Positions 1 through 7,126 of a DNA stretch of 26,161 bases are shown here, piece by piece. The stretch lies in the IMG/VR virus record IMGVR_UViG_3300029893_000024, positions 1-26,161 of that record, one strand, 5' to 3'. Position 1 is the stretch's first letter, and each line of letters opens with the position of its first letter. A program made the position numbers and the translations under genes. The stretch is from a virus. The notes beneath the pieces are model-generated. The model was not told the DNA's origin, made no database searches, and saw only the letters and a program-made list of their open reading frames with translations.

Positions 1-56
1 TGTTTCTTATAAATATAAAAACTGAATCAATTAAATCATTTTTTCGAAATTTAAAA

Positions 57-197
57 TTACTTTTTCTTTTTACGATCTGGACGCTGAGTTAATACAGAAC
101 CGGCAACGCTTTTCGCTGCCTTAGAGTATCTTCTGTCACGAAGAATTTTAGCGGCTATTTTAGCAACCCTTTTTGAACTTTTTTCATTTTTTGACAT
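57..197 (-). CDS. small basic protein, 46 aa
   Basis: The reading frame runs from an ATG at 197 to a TAA at 57 and is too short for most gene callers. The product is very rich in Lys, Arg, Ser and Ala, with the core KSVAGSVLTQ near residues 30-39 and a terminal run of four Lys. It resembles a widespread family of tiny basic proteins of unknown function with Ser/Lys-Ala repeats ending in an AGSxLxQ motif. That resemblance is from memory. The gene lies on the far side of the attachment site from the integrase, so if the attP reading is right it belongs to the opposite end of the phage map. Base composition suits nucleic-acid binding, but no function can be assigned. Confidence 0.6.
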   Translation of the reverse strand: MSKNEKSSKRVAKIAAKILRDRRYSKAAKSVAGSVLTQRPDRKKKK

Positions 198-319
198 AGT
201 TATCCTCTGATTTTAGATTGATTATTGATTACTTGTATGGTATGAATAAAATTCTTTTTAAGTAATACACCTTCCTTAAGCCATTCATATTAAAAAAATT
301 AAGGGTGTGAGGATTTTTC

Positions 320-348
320 TTGACAGTTAAAAACAGAGGGGTTAAATT
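320..348 (+). promoter_or_regulatory. candidate sigma70-type promoter without a downstream ORF
   Basis: A perfect TTGACA (320-325) is followed after exactly 17 bases by TAAATT (343-348), one of the two best promoter matches in the window. No open reading frame of any size follows on this strand; instead there is a small dyad at 371-389. It may drive a short untranslated RNA, or be a chance match in AT-rich DNA. Confidence 0.35.
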
Positions 349-759
349 GTGGTTGTCGATACACAATATAACTCCCTGAATTTCGGAGTCTTGCAAGTCT
401 CAGTAATTGGTCACCAGCCACATTATTGGGACTTTTTGCATTGCATCCTCTTAAATTTTAAAGAACCACATCTAAATACAAAAAAATTTTTTTTTAAGCA
501 ATCTCCTAAATTAGAATAAAGAAAATAAGTCTATTAGTTTATCATTCCTTTGTGTGAAATATATTAAATAATAAATAGAAGAAAATATTGTTTTTTTATT
601 TAATTTTATTAAAGGGAATGTCAGTGAGGTTTCAAATTTTATGATTGAGTTATTGGTTTCTTTGGTAGCATCTATTTAAATATTAATTAGTGGTAGCTTT
701 GAACATTTCGATTATTTATTTACCCCAATTGATCAGCCGTTAAAGGGAGTTGATTGATT

Positions 760-781
760 TATAACACTCCTATAACACACT
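760..781 (+). repeat. left arm-type repeats of the attachment site
   Basis: Two direct repeats lie back to back: TATAACACTCC (760-770) and TATAACACACT (771-781). The second is identical to two copies at 975-985 and 987-997 on the other side of the tRNA-like core. The position, direct orientation and 11-bp period match the arm-type integrase binding sites of lambda-like attP sites. Integrase binding is inferred. Confidence 0.6.
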
Positions 782-859
782 GTACTTAAAATACAATAAC
801 TATATTGATTTTTGTAAAATAAATGTTAGATTGCAATTCAAAATTGACAACTAATTTTT

Positions 860-901
860 CTTTTAAGCATAGGGTCGGTGGTTCGATCCCACCCGCGCTC
901 A
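860..901 (+). other. attP core: 3' half of a tRNA gene (probably tRNA-Lys, TTT)
   Basis: Read as a tRNA, the segment gives an anticodon loop CTTTTAA (860-866), an anticodon-stem 3' strand GCATA (867-871), a five-base variable loop (872-876), and a T arm GGTGG-TTCGATC-CCACC (877-893). It ends with an acceptor 3' strand CGCGCTC plus discriminator A (894-901). Everything 5' of the anticodon loop is missing: the preceding bases cannot pair as TATGC and no GAGCGCG acceptor strand is present. Tyrosine recombinases often cross over in the anticodon loop, and phages carry the 3' half so that the tRNA is restored on integration. The anticodon TTT (Lys) is read directly from the loop, but the identity remains an inference from a half gene. 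Confidence 0.75.
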
Positions 902-910
902 CTATTTGTA

Positions 911-948
911 AATCCTTGTAATTAAAAACTTTACAAGGATTTTTTATT
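911..948 (+). terminator. Rho-independent terminator after the tRNA half
   Basis: AATCCTTGTA (911-920) pairs perfectly with TACAAGGATT (932-941), with a loop of 11 bases, followed by a T-rich tail. It sits ten bases after the tRNA 3' end. After integration it would terminate the rebuilt tRNA, and it could also stop leftward integrase transcription because an A-rich tract precedes it. Confidence 0.75.
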
Positions 949-974
949 TTAAAGGAAATTAGTAAAATTAAGAG

Positions 975-997
975 TATAACACACTTTATAACACACT
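975..997 (+). repeat. right arm-type repeats of the attachment site
   Basis: TATAACACACT occurs twice, at 975-985 and 987-997, with a 12-bp period. Both copies are identical to the repeat at 771-781 on the far side of the tRNA-like core. The second copy overlaps the integrase stop codon at 996-998. Together with the left pair this gives two arm sites on each side of the core. Confidence 0.65.
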
Positions 998-2381
998 ATT
1001 TCAATTTTCTCAGCTTTTTTGCAATAGCTTTTTTGACATCCGTTTTATTACTTGCCCCTTTCTTTATCATTAATGCAAGTTTTATTCTATCAAAATCACG
1101 GTCTTCTTCATCGGGGATAAATGATTCAAGCGTCATTTCGTCAAGATGTTCCCGAACACCGTTCAAATTCAATTTGATATAGTGCTTATCAGTGATTTTA
1201 GCATCTGAATGGTCTGCAAGTTTCTGAACTGTGAACACATCCATTTTAAGTACATTGATGAGGTAGGAAATAAAAGTTGATCGAATCTGTTTAAGAGTAT
1301 ATTCCTTATTGATAACCTTTGCAATTCTCAAGGTGTGCATTGCGCGAACCCAAAATCCAAGACTTTTAGTGTAGCTTAATTCAGAAGGATTGAACTGAGC
1401 GAATAATCGCCCGGAAGATTCTTTACTTATTTTCATTTCTTGTAACAATCTATTCAACTCTTTGTGGATAGGGAATAAATAATATTCTTTTTGCTTCCGT
1501 CGGCCAGTTTTAACATTCCTGATCTTTATTATCCCTTCCTTCAAGTCAATATCTTCTTTCATTTGCATAATAGCTGAACTTGGACGACATCCAGTTAATA
1601 ACATGAAATAAATAATATGATAGTGATGTGGATAATCTTTATCAGCTTTAAAGTATTGAATTATTTTGAACATCTCCTCAGTAGGAATTGGGTCAGCTTC
1701 TGAATGTTCACCCCTAATTACTTCAATAACGTTTTTTATTATTAAATCATGCTCAATGAAAAAATTCCACAGAGCTCTAAGCGTCCTTGTATAAATTGAT
1801 CTTGAATTTTGATTAACTCCTTCTGGTCCGTTCTCTAATTTTTTGTGACACTTAGAACAAGAACGAATATTTTTATAAAGGATTGTTTTGCAATGTGGAC
1901 ATTTATATTCAAATAGAAATAATAGTTTCCGGTAATCATCAGTTGAGTATTGATCAATATATTTGTCCTTGGCTGCTAAAATCATTTTGGCAACAGCCAT
2001 CTCATAATTCTTAATTGTACGAGGTCTTAAAGCATTAGGATCACCAACAACACTCTTCTCTTTCTTGAAGAATTCTAAGCCCTGGCTCAGCAACATTCTT
2101 TTCTTAATTTTTATCCCGGTCTTTTCCAGTAAATCTCTTTGTACGAGCCCTGATGTAATTCTTTGGATTAATTCCTTGGTTGCTTCATTTCCGAATATCT
2201 TGGGTTTATTCTGAGGGTTCGCCCCTTTTCGAATCCACTCGATGATTTTTTTCTTATCAGATGGAGTTATCTCAATTTTTGAATTAATGGATTTTCTACG
2301 GCGCGCAGGATCACTTTCGAACTTGTCATAAATCCGGATCCAATAGAAAGGACTATTTTTTTGTATGTATAATGAAGGCAT
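996..2381 (-). CDS. int: tyrosine site-specific recombinase (integrase) with zinc-ribbon insertion
   Basis: This 461-aa protein should catalyse integration and excision at the adjacent attachment site. The C-terminal catalytic domain shows R266 in TGCRPSS, K291 in the beta-hairpin, K364-x-x-R367 (Lys where His is usual), H391 in ADHSD and the nucleophile Y401 in KHYIK. The N-terminal about 100 residues should hold the arm-binding region and residues 110-225 the core-binding domain. Within the core-binding domain sits an unusual CPHC (161-164) and CSKC (175-178) pair, a likely zinc ribbon. A basic tail follows the tyrosine. The gene is the last of the leftward operon, 10 bases after the SWIM gene, and its stop codon overlaps an arm repeat. 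This position beside the tRNA-like core is typical for temperate phages. Confidence 0.93.
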   Translation of the reverse strand: MPSLYIQKNSPFYWIRIYDKFESDPARRRKSINSKIEITPSDKKKIIEWIRKGANPQNKPKIFGNEATKELIQRITSGLVQRDLLEKTGIKIKKRMLLSQGLEFFKKEKSVVGDPNALRPRTIKNYEMAVAKMILAAKDKYIDQYSTDDYRKLLFLFEYKCPHCKTILYKNIRSCSKCHKKLENGPEGVNQNSRSIYTRTLRALWNFFIEHDLIIKNVIEVIRGEHSEADPIPTEEMFKIIQYFKADKDYPHHYHIIYFMLLTGCRPSSAIMQMKEDIDLKEGIIKIRNVKTGRRKQKEYYLFPIHKELNRLLQEMKISKESSGRLFAQFNPSELSYTKSLGFWVRAMHTLRIAKVINKEYTLKQIRSTFISYLINVLKMDVFTVQKLADHSDAKITDKHYIKLNLNGVREHLDEMTLESFIPDEEDRDFDRIKLALMIKKGASNKTDVKKAIAKKLRKLK

Positions 2382-2391
2382 AATTATGACC

Positions 2392-2967
2392 TTAAGATAG
2401 TTCCCAAACCATGATTTCGATTATTCTACGGAGTAACAATTCCTTCTTTTTGGGTTCAATTTTAAATCTCCAACGAAATTCCTTCTGATTATAACTGTAC
2501 TTTTTCCAACCATCCATTTCTTTTAAAAAAATATTTATCCAATCATTCTTATTAGTAAAACCAAGGATTAATTCTGAAGTATAAAAATGACTTTTGAAGA
2601 ACAGTTTAATTCTATATTTGAATTGTGCTTCTAACAATAATAAAGTCAATTCATCAATATGTTCTGAAATCTTTGTAGTAGTTAGTTTTAAATACAAATG
2701 ATAACACAGTTTTCGAGAATCCCTTCCTATGTAAGTTTTATTTCTCTCCTGAAAATCAGGACAATTACATTTTAACTGGAAGGGATTCTGTTTGAATTCC
2801 TTATAGTAGTAAGTCCTGTTAGTCCACTCTGGCAACTTTGGGATTTGATGAATGTACCATTTTTCAGCAGTTCGCCCCCCTTTTTCTTTATGCTTATAAT
2901 AAGCTTTTTCTAATTCTCGGAGGTCGCCATAGACTTCTATTCCATTAATGATTTCTTTTTTTGTCAT
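2392..2967 (-). CDS. SWIM-type zinc-binding protein, 191 aa
   Basis: I do not know the precise family. From the start at 2967 the protein has C67-x-C69-P followed by C88-x-H90, the CxC...CxH pattern of SWIM zinc domains, which bind DNA or protein partners. The rest is rich in Lys, Tyr and Trp without a recognisable catalytic motif. An upstream in-frame ATG at 3024 would add a 19-residue hydrophobic leader. I prefer 2967 because a SWIM domain is expected in the cytoplasm, but neither start has a strong ribosome binding site. It lies between the methyltransferase and integrase genes on the same strand, so it is expressed in the lysogen and may assist recombination or the modification enzyme. 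Both roles are guesses. Confidence 0.7.
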   Translation of the reverse strand: MTKKEIINGIEVYGDLRELEKAYYKHKEKGGRTAEKWYIHQIPKLPEWTNRTYYYKEFKQNPFQLKCNCPDFQERNKTYIGRDSRKLCYHLYLKLTTTKISEHIDELTLLLLEAQFKYRIKLFFKSHFYTSELILGFTNKNDWINIFLKEMDGWKKYSYNQKEFRWRFKIEPKKKELLLRRIIEIMVWELS

Positions 2968-3075
2968 TCGTATGAAAGTAAATCCAGTAAGCAATAAACA
3001 AAAAAAATAAAAACTCGATTGCATGTACTTCTGGAGTATCCGGGAAAATACTTGTTTGTAGTATTACTAATTTCA

Positions 3076-4734
3076 TTATTCAAAAATCTCTACCTGATCA
3101 TCAGGAGTTGATTCTTTTTTTGAAGCTTCCTTAAATGTAGTTTTCTTGTATAGACCAACAGGAAGATTAATTTCTTTTCCTTCCAATAAATCATCAACAG
3201 TTAATATCTGTATCTTATCAATTCTGTTTCCAAAATGCTTTTCATCAAAGTATCCTTGTTGTTTTGCTTCTTTAAGCATTGGTTGAGTAACCTGCTCTTT
3301 AAAACATACAAACACACCAAGATCAGATTTTCTTTTATTGACAACTTGAATAAACTCACGTACATTTTTCACATTAACGTTTCCTGATTTCACTTCAATT
3401 AGGACGATTCCTTTTTCTTTTGTATCTGGCCTATCGAATGTGATATGTCCATCCCAGCCGCCATCTGCGGTTCTTTTAGGGTTGAGTACTCCTCCAAGCA
3501 TTACTTCAACAATCCATTCCTGAAAACCGAATCGCCCATCCTTCGACAAAGCTAATTCATGAGCCGAAGCAATATCTCGGGGAAATCCAGAGATTTCAAT
3601 TTCTTCTCTAAGTTTTTTTGCACGTGCCTGCGGAGCCGATTTTGTTAAACGATCAACAATCAATTTTATTGCAAGGTGGGAAATATCAACGCCTACCCAT
3701 CCTCTATTTAATTTCTCGGCGACAGCAATCGATGTACCACAACCACAAAAGAAGTCAGCTACTAAATCCCCTTCGTTTGATGAAGCGTTTATTATTCTTT
3801 CTAACAGAGCTTCTGGTTTTTGAGTTGGGTATCCAAGTGACTCATTCCCCATAGAATTGATTAGGTCTATATCGTCCCAGAAATCTGATATAACGACACC
3901 TTTGTTCTGATCTAAATAATATTTTAACTGAGGAACCCCGTCTTTTTTCCTGGGGAAATCAACGAGACCTTTCTGAACATATAGTTCTAACTTGTCGTGT
4001 GTAGTTAACCAGTGCATCCCCTCTTTTCCTCTTGTATTTGGGTCAAATCCACGCCACGGTCGACCAGTTTCTCCTTTTGTTTTACCAGAAGCCATAAGTG
4101 GTACGAGTCTGAATTTACCTCTTTCATCAATTTGAGAGTATTTTTTTAATAATGTATGATCGTGTTTACCATACTGCAAATTAAATTTATAGCTATCACT
4201 TTTAGCATAAGCCAAGATTACATCATGCGCTTTTCTAAATATTTTTTTAATTGAAGATGTTCTACCACTACGTTTCCAGGCAATTTCGTTAATGAAAAGC
4301 TTTTCGCCAAAGATCATATCACACATTAGTTTTAAATAATGACTCATAGTTGGGTCACAGTGCAAATAAAAACTACCAGTATTCTTCAAAACTTTGTGCA
4401 TAAAAAATATTCTGATTGCCATTGTCGTGAGGTATGAAACAGCACTCTGGGAGATATTAACTTCATCTAAAGTTTTCAACAGTTTATAAAGATCAAGATC
4501 AAGATCCTTAATCTCCTCTAGTGTATCGAGGTAAGAAACATTGCTCCAGGTATCAGCAAAGGCCTCTTTCTGTGCTTTAACATCCTTAAGATCGATATCC
4601 TCGAAGAGAATATTGTAATCTCTCTTAGAATTAAAGGGGGGATCAATATAAATTAAATCAATGAATCCTTCTGGATGGGCTTTGTTTAAATCCTTTAAAA
4701 CATCTAAGCAATCACCAAAGTAAAGTTTTTTCAT
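3076..4734 (-). CDS. DNA adenine-type methyltransferase fused to an Mrr-like nuclease domain
   Basis: The first about 370 of 552 residues form a beta-class DNA methyltransferase. The catalytic D31-P-P-F34 comes first, the motif YPTQKP follows at 302-307, and the SAM-binding motif DFFCGCGTS lies at 327-335. DPPF and the motif order resemble Type III Mod-like N6-adenine enzymes. The C-terminal part has GGWDGH (D428) and LIEVKS (E447, K449), the D...ExK signature of PD-(D/E)XK/Mrr-type endonucleases. One polypeptide therefore carries both modification and a possible restriction or recognition domain. The gene follows the lipoprotein gene by 9 bases in the leftward operon, so it is probably made in the lysogen. 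It may protect phage DNA, act as a single-chain restriction-modification system, or be an orphan methyltransferase with a nuclease-derived binding domain. Confidence 0.88.
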   Translation of the reverse strand: MKKLYFGDCLDVLKDLNKAHPEGFIDLIYIDPPFNSKRDYNILFEDIDLKDVKAQKEAFADTWSNVSYLDTLEEIKDLDLDLYKLLKTLDEVNISQSAVSYLTTMAIRIFFMHKVLKNTGSFYLHCDPTMSHYLKLMCDMIFGEKLFINEIAWKRSGRTSSIKKIFRKAHDVILAYAKSDSYKFNLQYGKHDHTLLKKYSQIDERGKFRLVPLMASGKTKGETGRPWRGFDPNTRGKEGMHWLTTHDKLELYVQKGLVDFPRKKDGVPQLKYYLDQNKGVVISDFWDDIDLINSMGNESLGYPTQKPEALLERIINASSNEGDLVADFFCGCGTSIAVAEKLNRGWVGVDISHLAIKLIVDRLTKSAPQARAKKLREEIEISGFPRDIASAHELALSKDGRFGFQEWIVEVMLGGVLNPKRTADGGWDGHITFDRPDTKEKGIVLIEVKSGNVNVKNVREFIQVVNKRKSDLGVFVCFKEQVTQPMLKEAKQQGYFDEKHFGNRIDKIQILTVDDLLEGKEINLPVGLYKKTTFKEASKKESTPDDQVEIFE

Positions 4735-4743
4735 AATAATGAA

Positions 4744-5484
4744 TTATTTTATTTGATGTCTACGTTTAATCGACTTATTCAATACAATAAAGAAAAATGA
4801 AAATGCAGCAATTATTATTAAAGCCGCTAAGTATTTAATTATTGTATTTGGTTCTTCAGTTCTAAAGGTAACTGTCATCAACTTCTCAGACGATATTTTA
4901 GAAAGAGGAAAGCTCCAATATATTGTACTATTCGCATGATTAACCGAGTCAGCATTAGAACTAATGATTTTTCCGGGTAAAGTCAATTCATACTTCCATG
5001 TATAATTACCAAACATCATTTCCATCATGTTCTTTGATAATTCGTCTGCAATTGTATCCTGATTAGTTTTGTTGCCGAATATTTTTCGAGAGAAGGTAAT
5101 TTCACCTTTGTTATTTTCATTTATTGATATGAACCCAATCATACCACGTTGAGTCGAATCTGTTGTGCTTTTCATTAATGCTTGAATGCTATCAAAACCT
5201 ACTTTTATTTCAATCCATCTGTTGCCAGACTCAGAATATGAACGACTGCTTATAAATCGAATTCCCTCTTTGTTCGAATAATTCTCCTTAAGTTTATCCT
5301 CGTCAAACTCTTTCATATCTCCGCTTTTCCCGCCCATATTAAATAATTGTTCACTAATTCCTACATTAAATGAGAGCTCTCCGGAGAGATCTGGATTTAG
5401 TTTCATCTTCTCTTTGTAATCAAGGCAGCCAAATAATAAAATAGAAAGAGTAAGCAGTGATAAGCTGATTTTAATTTTTTTCAT
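4744..5484 (-). CDS. membrane lipoprotein with C-terminal transmembrane anchor
   Basis: The 246-aa product starts with a classical lipoprotein signal: KKIK, a hydrophobic stretch, then the lipobox LLFGC with Cys20 as the lipidated residue. A second hydrophobic span (about residues 216-236) followed by a KRRH-rich tail predicts a C-terminal membrane helix, leaving about 195 residues outside the cytoplasm. The DLSGELSFNV start and the late PGKI...STIYWSFPL pattern resemble the LppM/DUF3153 lipoprotein fold, as recalled from memory. It sits directly behind the repressor (15-base gap) in the lysogeny operon, the place where superinfection-exclusion and other lysogenic-conversion genes are often carried. 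The exclusion role is inferred only from position and topology. Confidence 0.75.
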   Translation of the reverse strand: MKKIKISLSLLTLSILLFGCLDYKEKMKLNPDLSGELSFNVGISEQLFNMGGKSGDMKEFDEDKLKENYSNKEGIRFISSRSYSESGNRWIEIKVGFDSIQALMKSTTDSTQRGMIGFISINENNKGEITFSRKIFGNKTNQDTIADELSKNMMEMMFGNYTWKYELTLPGKIISSNADSVNHANSTIYWSFPLSKISSEKLMTVTFRTEEPNTIIKYLAALIIIAAFSFFFIVLNKSIKRRHQIK

Positions 5485-5499
5485 CTAACCCTCCAAAGA

Positions 5500-6168
5500 T
5501 TATCTTCTTTTAGATGCTCTAATTACAACCGGTACTTTCCAGAGTGTGATTTTTTGTTTTTTCGAATTAAGAATGATTGGTTGAACAGCAGTATTGTAAC
5601 TGTTAAGGACTATTATTTCGGGATTGTCTTTATCAATTGCCAGAACTTTCAAAGCCCCTTTCGTATCATCCCACCGTGCAGCAACCCAATCTCCATCGCT
5701 TGGTTTATCATCAAAGGAAATAATTGCCAAATCACCGGGACCAACAAGAGGCATCATTGAATATCCAAATTCATTATCAATTCTTAAAACACCATGTTTG
5801 CGCGGATCAAGCTCAAAATCGAAATACTCAAAAAATCCTTCATATTGCCTTATTTCAGATATACCTGCTGGTATTTCTCCAAGGATAGGGAATGAAAGCG
5901 ATGGGGGTATGTGATTTTTTTCAGCTTCATCAATTGGGACTAAATTATATGGATTGCTCGTTTTCCCTGTCAAGAGCCAATTAATGTCGCAACCGAGTTC
6001 ATTCAACTTCGAAAGCGACTCTCCACCGAGAACGTTATCCCCCTTGAAGTACGCCGTGAAATACGTTTCATGCTTGCCCATTTTGCGGGAAAATTCAGCT
6101 AATGAAGAAAATTTTTTTAGTGCAAATTCTTTTAATCTTAAGCCAATTTCACGTTTTTTGTTAATCAT
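5500..6168 (-). CDS. CI/LexA-type phage repressor (S24 family, self-cleaving)
   Basis: This 222-aa protein has an N-terminal helix-turn-helix region (about residues 8-65) and a C-terminal LexA/S24 peptidase fold. Visible landmarks are the Ala101-Gly102 cleavage site in EIPAGI, the catalytic Ser137 in GYSMMP, and the general-base Lys174 in ALKVL. It should keep the rightward early genes silent and be inactivated by RecA-stimulated self-cleavage on DNA damage. It is the first gene of the leftward operon and is divergent from the early operon. Its own ATG overlaps one copy of the CATAGAAAGAT repeat, so it probably controls itself too. Confidence 0.92.
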   Translation of the reverse strand: MINKKREIGLRLKEFALKKFSSLAEFSRKMGKHETYFTAYFKGDNVLGGESLSKLNELGCDINWLLTGKTSNPYNLVPIDEAEKNHIPPSLSFPILGEIPAGISEIRQYEGFFEYFDFELDPRKHGVLRIDNEFGYSMMPLVGPGDLAIISFDDKPSDGDWVAARWDDTKGALKVLAIDKDNPEIIVLNSYNTAVQPIILNSKKQKITLWKVPVVIRASKRR

Positions 6169-6210
6169 AGAAAGATATTATTATTTTGTTCTTGACAGCA
6201 TAGAAAGATT
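6166..6210. promoter_or_regulatory. candidate repressor operators (CATAGAAAGAT repeats)
   Basis: The 11-bp sequence CATAGAAAGAT occurs at 6166-6176, over the repressor start codon, and again at 6199-6209, between the -35 and -10 elements of the rightward promoter. The two copies are direct repeats 33 bp apart, about three helical turns. The second copy lies inside a partial dyad with AGCA at 6198-6201 and TGCT at 6211-6214. A repressor bound there would block RNA polymerase at the early promoter. Confidence 0.5.
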
Positions 6211-6220
6211 TTGCTATATT
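6192..6220 (+). promoter_or_regulatory. early rightward promoter
   Basis: TTGACA at 6192-6197 is followed after 17 bases by TATATT at 6215-6220, a near-perfect sigma70-type promoter. It lies in the divergent gap between the repressor gene and the first rightward gene, which begins 36 bases after the -10 box. This is where a phage PR-type promoter is expected. Confidence 0.8.
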
Positions 6221-6255
6221 CACTTTTGAAATTATAAACAACTTGGTTATTAAAT

Positions 6256-6537
6256 ATGAACACAATGTCAACAACGCTAAATAATTTCCAACTTACACAA
6301 TTCACAAGAAAGAAACAACAACCGGACGATGAAGAAAGAGCCAAAATAAGATATCGTTTGTATCAATTCTCTAACATAAACAGAATTGCAAAAGTATTTA
6401 AACGAACTCCACAGCAAATACAACAAGCTTTTCAAGGGAAACAACCTTCTTTAATGAATAAAATCGTCTCTTACATTGAGAAGCGTGAAAAGCAAATCAG
6501 TTTAAGAACACCAATTCGCAAAACGGTGAAAGCATGA
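6256..6537 (+). CDS. small DNA-binding regulator (Cro/CII position)
   Basis: This is the first gene after the early promoter. The 93-aa basic protein has a probable helix-turn-helix at about residues 40-65 (NINRIAKVFKRTPQQIQQAF), where the second helix follows a typical RTPQQ turn. Its position directly opposite the repressor gene suggests a Cro- or CII-like role in the lysis-lysogeny switch. A second ATG three codons later could also serve as start; no strong Shine-Dalgarno site is visible for either. The stop overlaps the next gene by an ATGA junction. Confidence 0.7.
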   Translation: MNTMSTTLNNFQLTQFTRKKQQPDDEERAKIRYRLYQFSNINRIAKVFKRTPQQIQQAFQGKQPSLMNKIVSYIEKREKQISLRTPIRKTVKA

Positions 6538-6680
6538 CTTTGATCAATACTTTTTTCCTTATGCCAAGTTTGTATTTACCTAAAGCAATCAAGAATGTTA
6601 ATTCTTCAGCTTCCAACGATACCTCAATTTATTCTGAAATAAATTTATTCATGAACCATCTTAAAAAACTTGAGATATGA
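6534..6680 (+). CDS. small hypothetical protein, 48 aa
   Basis: This short frame fits exactly between its neighbours. Its ATG overlaps the stop of the preceding gene (ATGA at 6534-6537), and its stop overlaps the next start (ATGA at 6677-6680). Such double coupling argues that it is translated. The product has a moderately hydrophobic N-terminus (LINTFFLMPSLYL) and a Lys-rich end, and I recognise no domain. It is expressed early with the regulators. Confidence 0.5.
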   Translation: MTLINTFFLMPSLYLPKAIKNVNSSASNDTSIYSEINLFMNHLKKLEI

Positions 6681-7126
6681 ACACTAAAAATTCCATCTGC
6701 ACTGAAAAATTCGATATGCTGAATGATGATCAGAGATTTATTAATGAGATACTCGACAAGCACGGTTTAGAAATAACCTGGCTATCAGAAAAACTGCACA
6801 TGGATTATGAAACAGTGAGGTACCAACTAAGACAGGCAAAGAACTATCGTCAAGATTTTCACGCGATAGTTGTGGAGCTTTTAAAGAAGGAAGGTTTGAT
6901 TACCAGCAATAAAGAAATATGCGACAAATTGAAAGATGACTTGATTGAGTTTTCAACCGTATTAACCGGGACTGTATCAATAATCGCAAAAAGTGTTAAA
7001 GATAAAATTAAAGATCGACACTTGACCGATGATGAAAAACGGATACTCAAGGATCAGCTTAGGAATCAATTAAACAGAGTTACAGACCAATTCAACGATT
7101 TACTTATTTCAATTGATCTCAGATGA
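6677..7126 (+). CDS. early helix-turn-helix protein, 149 aa
   Basis: I do not recognise the family. Residues about 24-55 contain a likely helix-turn-helix (ITWLSEKLHMDYETVRYQLR), and the C-terminal half is a charged, probably helical region (KDKIKDRHLTDDEKRILKDQL). It is the third gene of the early operon, coupled at both ends by ATGA overlaps, the later one at 7123-7126. A regulatory DNA-binding role is likely. Confidence 0.6.
   Translation: MNTKNSICTEKFDMLNDDQRFINEILDKHGLEITWLSEKLHMDYETVRYQLRQAKNYRQDFHAIVVELLKKEGLITSNKEICDKLKDDLIEFSTVLTGTVSIIAKSVKDKIKDRHLTDDEKRILKDQLRNQLNRVTDQFNDLLISIDLR

Larger units (their letters stand above)
198..859. other. gene-poor stretch beside attP
   Basis: I see no convincing gene in these 660 bases: all frames are broken by frequent stops and the sequence is strongly AT-rich. 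It does contain a consensus-like promoter (320-348), a short dyad ACTCC/GGAGT (371-375 with 385-389), a small palindrome CTTGCAAG just after it, and the left arm repeats of the attachment site (760-781). It most likely serves as non-coding P-arm sequence, possibly with a small RNA. Confidence 0.5.

Noticed and set aside
860-901. A complete functional tRNA gene
   Set aside because: Only the 3' half is present: no 5' acceptor strand, D arm or 5' anticodon stem precedes it.
6534-6680. Toxin-antitoxin pair formed by the small early genes with the 149-aa protein
   Set aside because: No toxin or antitoxin motif is visible; the gene arrangement alone is typical of a phage early operon.
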